DNA from: Endomychus coccineus
Lineage: Eukaryota > Arthropoda > Insecta > Coleoptera > Endomychidae
Length of the DNA: 64,000 nucleotides
NCBI GenBank assembly: GCA_958510875.1
Contig: OY294068.1
Coordinates: 160,616,388 to 160,680,387, forward strand
Reading direction: 5' to 3'
Shown here one piece after another: positions 37,201-49,200 of the stretch; positions within the stretch are counted from its first letter, which is position 1; each line of letters begins with the position of its first letter. Below the pieces are notes generated by a model, which did not search any database, was not told the DNA's origin, and saw only the letters and a list, made by a program, of their open reading frames with translations. The translations under genes were made by a program, and so were the position numbers.

Positions 37201-40200
37201 TATTGTGTTGGTGATGATTTCGAGCATGGATATGGAAGACTTGATAGGATTAGTACCTGACATCTTCATAATACGTATTGTGGAATCCGCCTTCCTGTAG
37301 AAGACGTAAACTTGAGTTCGTTTACATAGAGAAGAAACAAAGTTGGTGTCAAGCCAGTTCCCTGTTGTGGAACACCAGCGTTGACCGCCATTGTATTGGA
37401 AGATACTCCGTCAACCCCCACATGGAGTGATCTATCTGAGAGAAAACTCGATAGTAAGCGACAAAGTTGAGCCGGCAAACCATATGAGGGAAGTTTCCCA
37501 AGAAGGCTTTGGTGCCAGTTGGAGATTCTCCATGTTATTCAATAGATTTCTGCCATAGATGTGTTACGTAGGTTAGCAGGTTTTCTGTCGATCTCTGCTG
37601 ACGAAAGCCATATTGCCGGTCATTCACGATTTTGGAGCTCTCTAGGTATTCAATGAGCTCGATGCTGATTGCTTCCTCCATCACTTCAGAGGTCACAGAT
37701 AATGATGCAATGAGTCTTTGATTATTACGAAGGGTCTTTTTCTTTTGGAATTAGTTGGACTCTAGCTGTCTTCCAGCTGGAAGAAAACTGGTGTCAATTC
37801 AAGCTCATATTCCTTGAGAATGACAGGTAGAATTATGATAATTATAATTTTATTAATGATATGTAATAACAAAAAATTTATTGAAATGGAGAACCCAATG
37901 AACAGGCAGATGAAGAAGAAGTGTTCTCAATACTTCACATTGAGGAACTCCAGATGGTTCATTTCGGATGTTGGATAAATCACAAATAAATCGAGGTTCT
38001 GCAACTTTCGCTTACAAGACCCGGAATGTGCACACTTAGCAAGAACATATGATGACTGATTGTGTCAAAGGTCTTGATGAAATCCAATGAGACAGATGCC
38101 AAGCCCATGTCTTCATTGACTATATATCCGTCAACGCCGTTTCCTGTATTCATTTTTTTATTCGGGAATGATGATGTTGGTAGTTAACGGTTCTAATATT
38201 TGCTTGTGAACTACTCTTCCTAGAATCTTTTATTTTTGATCGATAATAGGCTTGAGGCTGAGATTGATCAAGATCTCAGGGTTATTGGTGTCAGGAAGGG
38301 GCGTAACTAGATATGTCTTCCACTATTCCACTGGCAACTATGTCACTTTGATACAGCAATTAATAATATGTAATAGATAATCAGAAATTGCAGGCATCAT
38401 CTGTTAAAACTTCACTATTTGTAGAGTTATGTCATCTACGCCTTTACTATTCGACTTAATCTCGTGATTGGCAGTACAGTCTCTGAATTCACCAATTTCA
38501 GATCGAAATTTACGGCATCATGGTATATTGAATTCTTACAGTGGCATATTTTATCAGGGCAACCAGTGTCGCCCGTTTCGAAGACCGACGTGAAGTGATC
38601 ATCCACTTCTGACTGTTTTTTAGGCACCTCATTAGTGTAAGAAGATTGAATTGTCAATGATTTCAATGTTTCTACTGAGTCTCTGTCTCTTCTACCAGAG
38701 ATTGAAGATGAGATCCCTTTGCTCTGAAAACAGCTAATCTGCATTCTTGCACGTTATCTAATTCTGATAAGTTTTTGTGCACTTGAATTTGGATAAGGCT
38801 CCATCTGTTTTTTTCATGGTGAAACTGCGCTGGTTAGTCATGATGCCTTGGGTTTGCTGAGTCGTATACATTCTATGGTGCATGTATATCGATTGGTTGG
38901 AACCTTTTTCCAGTGAAAAATAGTATGTTGTCATCTATGTTATTAAATGATACAATACCACACCAATTGACGTTAAAAAAGTCAATACAAAATAAATTCA
39001 GGTCGAAGATTTTCAGGTCCCTATACGTCATGAACGTGTGATGAGAAGGACGCTTTTCTATAGAAAACTTGCAAAAATAATAGTTTAAATATGAACAATT
39101 ATTCTTCAACCACACAGTGGTATCATGACTCATAAGAAAAAGCTTCAATAACTCATAATTAAAAGCCTCTCTGTGGCAGCCACTGTTCAGTGGAACAATT
39201 GTAGAAAATATCTACAATTTTGGATTTTCAGATTATAAATTTATGTTTCATTCAAATCTCATTATTCAACATTATTATACATTCAATACCAAAAAAATTA
39301 AATATAATAGCTTAGATACATTTGAATACCAACCTTGGTTTCGTTTAAAATTAACACTACATTTCATCATCATATCAACATATACGATATATATAACCTC
39401 AGACCGTGTAAGAACATCGGAAAAATACATTAGATAACTAATCCAGGCAATGAGCCGGTATTTCAAATATAATAAAAAAATAATGATATGTAAGTCAGAC
39501 TTCTGGGGGTGGAAAATCGATCAGATTGGCCATTTTTGCACCCCATAGATTATTTTGGCAATATATATTATTTTTGGATTTTAAATACACCAAGGAGGTT
39601 TTTTGAGTCGCTGATCACGATTTTGACGTCAGATTTACTTTTAGTCAATTCTGGGGGTGAAAAATCGGCAAGTCTTGGCCATTTCTGGCCCCGAAGGGAG
39701 AGGGACTGGTGAGGTATTACTTGTTATGAATGATCCTGATAACCCCACGAACCGAATTCCACAAAATTTTTTCGATTTTGACCTATACGTCTTTTTTTTC
39801 ATTTTCCGGTTCATTGCCTGGACTAAATTACTTCTGGTTATTTTTAGATGGATATTCGTATCAACATCATTTGCTGCTTTATTATCTGTTCGGTAGCAAA
39901 CACAGTTATAATTTTTTTTTATTTCAGAACGAATCTCAAACACCTGATATTATCCTACCTCAACGTGGAAAGAAACCCCGAATCATGTCAAAAATTGTGG
40001 AAATGTTCAGTTTAGAATTATTGCTGAAGAAAGACTTACTGTTCGTGTTGCTTGGTTTGGCATTAACATTTGCCTCGGAATTGAACTTAGTGGTAACGAT
40101 CCAGTTTATCCTACCAGATCTTGCGAACTTTTCCAAAGGGGATGTTGCTCTAGCTCAATCTATACAATGTTCAGCGGACATTGCAGGCAGACTTTTCATT

Positions 40201-43200
40201 CCTCTTGTCGCCCACATGCAAAAGGTTTCACCTAAAGTCATGTATTCTGTAGCGTTGATAATTTCGACCATCGGCAGAACTAGTAAGTGAAGGTAATATA
40301 CTAATAAATAGTTCACAACTGTTGGTACACTATAATACCATTAATAAGTAGGAAATAATGCTCCTTATCAAACAATACCTTCGATAAAGTTTGTCATTTT
40401 CACAAATATGCAATATTTATAGGAAATAATATACATATGAAGGAATTATCTTCACTCATCAAAACCAGCATCTATTTCAGGAACAGGTCAACAATCTTGA
40501 TCAGAATACAAGAACAAAAAATGACTAAATCTGCAATAAACTTAATTAAACATATCTCCAGAAAAATGTACAATGTAGCATAATAGAAATTTATAATAAA
40601 ATTCCCCAATCATTGAAAAAATTACAATAAAATCGTCCCAAGAACAAATCAAAATCTCTATTTATGAAACCAGCTTACTACTCACTAAATGCAAAACTTT
40701 ACGGACAAAGATATTTGAGTTATTCCTAATTCTGAGTATTGTAAGTCACATTAGTCATATCTGTATATATAGTTTCCACTATAATGTACTGGACCTATAC
40801 ACATTTTAATCTGCATACCCACTATTTTTTTTATTCACGATGACAAATGTATTGTAATTCATATTTATATAAAATTTCAATTTGACGTGCTCCACACCTC
40901 TCTGAGGTATTCTTCCATATGTTGTTTTGTTTTATATTTTATCTGATCAAGACAAATGAACTTAACTAACTTAAACTGAATGAGTGAGGGAGATTATTCC
41001 TTATTTATTAGTTGTAAGTGAAGGGTAAATTTCAAGCTTCAAGAATACTATAATTCATTCAAAAAGCTGTAATTGTGATCCCAAACACAAATTTCGCCTT
41101 GTGCTGGAGTAGCTTCAAGAGAACAATATCCAGGTTCTGCGGTGGCCGGCACAATCACCGGACGTTAACCCTGTTGAGAACCAGTGGGGAGAGGTAATAT
41201 GCACTTTTCAAAAAATAAAATAAATGAAGTTTGGACAAATTAATATGCCTCTCAACACTACTCAAAACATAATTGCATGTATGCCGAGTCGTTGTCATCA
41301 ATGATTATTCTGTTAATTATTAAGTTTATTCTTTATAGTATTCAGCAGTTTCTATAAGCTTCCAACCGTGGTTTCTAGTTTCTGTCTTCTTAAATAAAAT
41401 AAAGTATTTTTTTTCATTATAAATGCTTTATTTTTTTCGTGCTAATAAGCCGCATGCTTTAAATAAATTAACGTGCTACCCTATTTGACATCAGCCCAGA
41501 GGCGTGCCCCAGATTTTCTTCTGGGGGGGGAGGTTATCACTCGTTATCAGTTCCATCAATGGATCAATAGTTTCATAGAAAAAAAAACATTTTATTTTGA
41601 AAACACCCGGACTACAGGCTTAAAGCTGCTAGCAACATGGAAATAAACTGAATGATAAATATAAAATAAAAAATATCTTTGGTAACAACAAAAAATCCAT
41701 ACAACATTATCATACTAATTAAATTGAAATCTCACTTTAATATAACAATAAATAAACTTCTGTAAGGTACTACAAAAACGAGCACAAACAATAATATTGA
41801 GTGAAATATTACAGACAAAAATTCAATTTCCGCTTCTTTGATTTGCTCAAAAAATCTATGACCTCTTCAACACTTATTGGAATTTCTCGATGAATATTCA
41901 GAAGAGCTAGTCCATTGAGCCTTTGTGCTTCCATAGTATTTCTGAGGTAGGTTTTGAGCCGCCTCATAGTGGAAAATGTCCTCTCATTTGAAGAGGTTGT
42001 CACTGGTATAGTGACGAAGATTTTCAAAAGCTTGTAAAGATTGGGAAATAACTCACGATTTCTTTGTTTGAGGAAAATCAGTGCATCCATAACATTTTTT
42101 GGTTTATTTTCAATATCTTTAAATATGCTGTACCATAGTGTGACTTCCCCAGAACAATATCAAAACTTTGAACTTCTAAAAAGTGTATACAACTTATTCA
42201 ATTCACCCATGTCTACTTTTATTTCATCTTTTGATTCTTTCGGGACTTTTGGGAGTAGAACATCAAAACTAGTTAAAATATCCTCATGTTTCAAAAATCG
42301 ATCATCTAGATGTGAAATAAATGTGTCTAAAAATGGAATAAAGGTTCCTCGCCTATATGCTCGCGACAGCACGATAGCTCCAGATCTAAGAAATGTCGTG
42401 AATGAAGTATTCTATCGGTCGGATCTTGGGGGGGGGTTCAAACCCCAAACCCCCTCCCCCCCTTGGGCACGCCATTGCATCAGCCTACTATAAGCTTTTA
42501 TTCTGGGAGGTATCGAATATTTGCGATTGCCAATTTTATTGTATATAATTAAATATGTGTTTTTACCATAGTAGTAGCTTCACTTTTGTCCAATTATGTA
42601 GAAAATGGAGAAACTTATTTGAATATATTTCATTTGTTCCCTTCTCGGGTTTACATAGAATCATAATCATGTTATAACAAGCATATTTTCTATAGTATTC
42701 TTGGAAACTTATCATCAAACTATGTATATACAAGGTGGCGCAAAATCAAGTACGCTATTTCTTTTTTATATAAAAGCAAGATTAATTAAAAAACAGTCAT
42801 ATTATACATGAAAAACGTTTATTTAAACTTTAAAAATTTGTTTTGTTACACACTAAAAATAATATCGACCAAATGGCCACCCTCAGCATTAATGCAATAA
42901 TGAGCTCTTTTTAAAGCATTTTTCATAACTTTCTCCAACATTTCAGGTGGTATTCTGTCAATTTCTTCCCGGATGTTGTCTTTTAATGCCTCTAGTGTTT
43001 GAGGATTATTTACAAATACCCTATCTTTGAGATAACCCCATAACCAAAAGTCTGGAACAGTTAAATCTGGGGACCTTGGCGGATATGCAATATCGCCGTT
43101 TTTCGAGATAAGGCGTCCAGGAAAAATTCTGTTCAAAATGGCTATTGTCTCACGGGCCGTGTGTGCTGTCGCACCATCTTGTTGATACCAAATCTCTTCC

Positions 43201-46200
43201 TGATTAAGTTCTTCCATTTCCGGAATTAAAAAATTCAACAGCATGCTTCTGTAGCGATCTCCATTTATTGTAGTGGTTCTTCCGCGATCGTCCTCAAAAA
43301 AATATGGCCCCAAAATTTTTCTGCCAATAACGCCACACCATACGGTCACTTTTGGCTCATGTAACGGTTGCTGGTGAATAATTTGTGGATTCTCACTACC
43401 CCAGAAGCGATGATTCTGCTTATTCACAGCTCCATTTAAACAAAAATGAGCTTCGTCACTCATTATGATTTTGTTCCAAAAATCCCCAATTTCGTTTTCA
43501 AGGTTTACTATAGCATTACAATATTGAAGTCGTTTTTCAAAGTCTAAAGGCATAATTTTATGGGTTACCTGTATTTTGTAGGGGAACAAATGCAAATCTT
43601 TCACTAAAATTCGTTGCAATGAACGTCGGGTAATGTTTACTTGCGAAGATCGTTTTCTTGTTGATGTGTAAGGCCTTTCCATCACATCTCTACGCACCCG
43701 GTCTATATTCTCCCTTGAACGAGCTGAACGAGGTCTGCCAATATGAGGTCTACCAGATGTAGACCCAGATTGTTGAAAATTTGTCGCTAATCGCCGAAAT
43801 GTCTTCGCAGTTGGAACACCGCGTCTTCCATATTTTCTACGGTATTCTCGTTGAGCTAGGATAACCGACGAATTATTTTGATAAAAAAATTTTACGATTT
43901 CAGCACGTTCTTGAGGCGTATATCGATTCATAATAATTTCCCAAGTATCTACTTTACAACTGACAGAAAAACTCGAACAGATGTCAAATACAAACGAACT
44001 AATGACAACATTCCATAGGGTACTTGATTTTGCGCCACCTTGTAGTAAGGTAGTTATCATAGGTTATAGCTTATTAACTTATAATTTAAGTTTCTTCGAT
44101 TTTGAGTTATTGATATGTTTCGAAAGCAGCTTGTACATTCTGTTTTTCCATGAGCTCAGAGATAATGGTTCACTAAATACCCTTTTAACTTATGATCGGG
44201 AAGGATGTCGCAAAATAATTTATGGGTGAAATGTAGTTCCTGTTACTATATTTACTTATTTTTTTAGTCTTAGCGGAATTCTACACTTTGAGAACTCTGG
44301 TGTTTGTGAGTACTGTATTCATAGGTTTAGGAAAAGGAACCAAGGCTGTTTACCAATCTGTGATAATCCCAAAATATGTAACTCTTGATAAGCTAGCGCC
44401 AGCAACTGGTCTCAATATGGCAATGACTGGATTAGCTACTGTGATAGTGGGCCCAGTTATTGGTAAGTATGAAAACTTATATAAATAATAATTGATAATT
44501 CCATTCAGTACAGTCAAATTAGGCATGTATGGCTTCTGTAGCAAAAAGTAATACCCAACTTTTCTGTTTTAATAACTTCATTTAAAGCAACGTATCAAAA
44601 ATCGATAGTGAGATATTCAAAGTCGGAAGTCAAAGAGATCAAATTAGGCTTCTGCGAATCACTTCCTGTGATTCGGAGGCGAACTAAAGTCATTATTAAT
44701 AAGGAAGATAATCATATTCTCATCAGAAAGGTCTTTTTCTTATGTATAACCATCCTGCAAAGTTTCCATGGAAAGCTCATAGTCAAAGTATACCAGGTCT
44801 GCCGGAGCCTCCCTTCTACTCTTTTTAAAATTTTAGTGCAATGTGATTGGTCGTTTATTCCGTTTATTTAATGTCATTAATGTTATAGACGACGACATAA
44901 TATGATGTTGTTACGTGCCGGCGACGAGCTGATGAGAGCAAGACTGTGATTGGAGGAGCTGAGGGACGTCACCCAGCGCGAGAAACGATGGAAGGGAGGC
45001 TCCGGCAGACCTGGTATACTTTGACTATGGGAAAGCCTATGCTCCATTTAGTTATCTCTATTCATTATCTGTCAATAGTGTCATTATTGATAAATTTAAT
45101 GACGGGAAAATGTTCCAATAAGATGAACCGCTCTCCGGTGGTCTGTAGAATGTAGTATGGAAATATTGAGAGAATCAAGTGACCAAAGAGGTGATGAGCT
45201 TATCAAACATGTAGCTTATGTTCACTCTAGAACACTTACTACATGTAGAGCAACTAAGAGGTTATTCAAGCAGAAACAGCATTAAAACTACAAGAAGCTT
45301 CTGATCAGTCATAGTCCAAGTATAGCCGATATCCTTCTATATTAAAAGGCCTCAACGCTGGATCGTGACGTCAATAGCCAGAGACTATGTTGCAGTTGGC
45401 CACCCGTATTTGATTCTTCAAGACATACATTAGAACTTCATGTTCGAACGGATTTGCCAGACGTAAGCTATGGTCCTTAGTTGCACCCCATTTGATTTGA
45501 TTAATGTAAAAATCTTCTAATGGTTCTGTTCGAAATTTTTCAATATGTAATTTGAATTTAGCTCATTATAACCATACGAAATTATTTCTAAAATTTTATG
45601 AACTGTGTGTGACCATGCAGTATGTGCAGGTGTTGTTAATTTATTTAAAGACGAACTAGACTTCCACGTATCTAACCAATTTGAAAATTTTTTTGAAACC
45701 TTGATTTTTGAATGATCCTCTAAGTTACCTTTGGCGAAAGGCTCCTGGAAAATGTCCCTTAATCGTTCTTTTCTGAGATGAGCTATTTTAAAATTTTGAC
45801 GTTCCAAATATAGATGATAGAGTGATTTTAATCAACTAACAGATGTCAGGAGACGACACAAAACGCGTTAAGAACCATCATTAACATTCACTCAGGAAGC
45901 CATTTTGCAACGCACTTTATTCAGTCGTAACATTCTTATACACTCTTGTCTATTGGTAACAATTCATTCCAATCACACAAGGACACCTTCGGAACATGTA
46001 CAACATATAATTTTCCACAAGAAAGAGTTAAAACTGATTAATTCTAATATTTCTCACCTGCCACATTTGATATAGGCTATGCACGATTAAGACTAATCGA
46101 TTCTATTGTGTGCATATCTTCTCAAAGCCTCTTGTTGTTGACGTCACACTGGCATTCAAGACTTGTACTATAGAGGGTTTGTTCTGTTCTGAACCTGCTA

Positions 46201-49200
46201 GCGGAGAGCTTCAGATGAAAAATAGTTGGATGATTGAAAAAAAAGTGCTTACTTAATAATCTTGAACACAAAGGTTTGAGATCAGGAAGGAAGAAAAGAA
46301 GTTGCATACTTTCCTGCGGTGAGGCACTTTTATAACCACGAGATGCACGTTTGCATACACTCCATCTTGAAGTTGGATAGACTAGTCTTAAATAAAATGT
46401 CAGTTCTAGTTATGTTGAACAACAAATTCAACATAATTTGTTAGTGAAAACACTTGATTGGGTTCCAACAACATAGTGTGTGAAATACTTAGGTTACATC
46501 TAGATAATGGTCTAACCATTTTGACACCACAAGTCTACGTAAAGTATTATATTGGAACATAGATTCCGTACATCTTTAGTATCTCTAAAAAAATTGGACT
46601 TATGTAGCCGGCATTTTAAAGGTTCTTACGGCCCGGGTAGCCCGGGCAGTTACGCCACTGTATAAATGCAACCAAATTGCAGCTATCGAATTTGCTTGCA
46701 CTTTGGTAGCTTATATCACGAAACTTACGAGTGATATAATGTTTTTCAACATATCCTGAAACTGAGTTAAGTCGTTAAGACGATTCAATTAAATGTGTAA
46801 AATGTTTAAAATCATATCATTTAAATGTAGGTACTAACAACTACATTGTTTGGAGATAATTAATAAATTAAACAATGGAACTGTACCAAGTGCTTGTAGA
46901 TGAATATGAATCATCTAAGTTAATTTAAGTCATTAGCATTAAAGCCAGTTATTTTTGTTCATGAATTATCATTAGCAGTTATTAAATCATTCCTAAGAGC
47001 AGCTATTAAACCATTTCTAAGGAAGAGAATAAGAAATGAATGAATATGAATATACTCATTTATATCATGCTTTTGCTAGATAACAATGATAAGGTCTTTC
47101 TAATAAACTATAAAAGAGTTCACACTTACTCGAGTCAAAAATATACAAACCCAGGAAAAATGAAGATACAATTTCTTGCCCCTGAAACCTTCTGCAATAT
47201 CTTAAGTTAGCCGTAGATAATATAATGCACTCAGTGAGATATGGAGCAAATGTCTCATTCTTCCTAATAAACAATAAATAAAAAATTTAATAAACAAATT
47301 GAATAAGTTGAAAACTAATGCTGCTGTTTCAACCAGAATCATACCTACGAGGTTTTTTGGGTCGCTGATTAGGAATATAAAGTCAAAAATATCAAATTGC
47401 AGATGACGCTCGCGTAAAACCGGAAGTAGCGCTCATTGTGTTCAATTTTTATATAACAAATTGAATAGCTCGATAACTATTCATGATTTTTTGTCAAAAA
47501 TTACACCCCTGTGGTTTTTAAGGCTGCTGATTATGAGTTTCATATAAAAAATGTATATCGTAGATGAGGCTCGCGTAGAAATAATAGTTTCAGAAAGATG
47601 GATATTGAACAAATACACATATTCGTTATTTATTAGTGAAAATTGAAGCTCTGGGATTTTCAGCTTCACTGATTATGAATATAAACTAAAAAAATTGCAA
47701 ATCATAGATGTCCAAGTCATAGATGGCGCTACTCAATTTGTAAAATATCGGTTATTCTATTGAAAAACGTTAAGCTATATAAAAATGACACTATTACATC
47801 AATATTTTTTTGTTATGAAAATATCACATAAGACATAACAAATAAGCTGTAATAGAAATGTAACTCATGGATGATGATCATCAGAAGCATACGTTTCGAA
47901 AATCGAGCTAGTTAGGAATTTTATTTTCTATTTTCAAGATTCCCTTGGTTGTAGAACATACATACAGTGTAGGATATCTCTATGCTATAGCATGTATATA
48001 ATACAAGTGGGCGTATTTTTACTATGATACTAATGATTGCTTTTTAATCCATGATATTCTTTGTGCATAGGTATATATTAGTATATTCAGGAATATATTT
48101 TTATTACTGTATCTTCGAAAATTTAAAATAGCAACCCAACGTATACCTGGGTAACTTTTAAGCGGATCTTAGTATTTAAAAGAAACAGTTATTTTTAGGT
48201 TTATCGTTTTTCAGTAGTAAAAGTATGTTTTGTGTATGGTCAAAGTTCTATCAAACATCTGAAAATTTAATGTGCAGTGGCACTTTGAAACCTGCTACCC
48301 AATAAATAATATACGATCTAGTAATATTTTTTCATATATAACATTCATCAACTGTGAAAAAATCTAGCCTTGTTCTTTTCTCAGAAGGAATTATCCCAAA
48401 ATTATATAAAATTATAAAAAAATTATCTATTTTTTCCTATATATCAATCCGAACACAACAGTTTATTAATATTAATGCTAATACATATAATCTTCATGAT
48501 AGAATCCTCGGGTTGAAATAGTGTAATAATCCAACGGATCATTACTTTTTGGGGGCCTTTAAATAATTTGATTTAATTCAAATTGAAAGTCTTATAAATT
48601 ATTATATCTTGAACATGATATACCAGACAGACCTAGCGACGGTAATCTGAACCCTCTTTCCTGTATCATAGACTCCTCGGCCAGCCACGATCCATGCTTA
48701 GCAAACGTAGCAAAGTACGAGGTCAATGGTACTTTTTTCCCTGAGTCAGGAGAAGTCCATGTGGACTTGTGTAGACCCGTCACTTACGATTCTTTCGCCT
48801 AGTTAGATTGCGATAGGTGGATTTATAACTTGAGGTGGGTTTTGATCACGGGATTCCAAATTGAACATGTTTTACAAGCTTTGCGCGTGGGGTGGCCCAC
48901 GCTTCAATGATTTCCTAAAAACTGATTACTTTGAGGAAAAAAGGAGTTATTCACCATCTACTCGGGAGTTCTTCACCACCTACTTCTTCGGTAAGTTCAG
49001 CTAGCTTTATGTCCACAGGGATGTTCCATTGTTGCATTAAATCAAGTCATGTATCAATCGAATCAATTAACATATTGTTTGTCAGGATTTATACAAAATT
49101 AAGTTCAAGAAATTTATAGAGATTAAGTTTATTTATCAAATTGTGTTCAATGCAATGGTTATGCATCCCTAGGGCTGAATCAGCGCTGGACTTGTGCGTG

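Noticed and set aside
43932..44060. N-terminal extension of the DD41D transposase frame (43 residues)
   Set aside because: It is read through the terminal inverted repeat and the untranslated leader; MNRYTPQERA is the family-like start.
45517..45807. 96-codon minus-strand frame with P-element/THAP9-like flavour
   Set aside because: Only a few residues are suggestive; no zinc finger or catalytic motif nearby.
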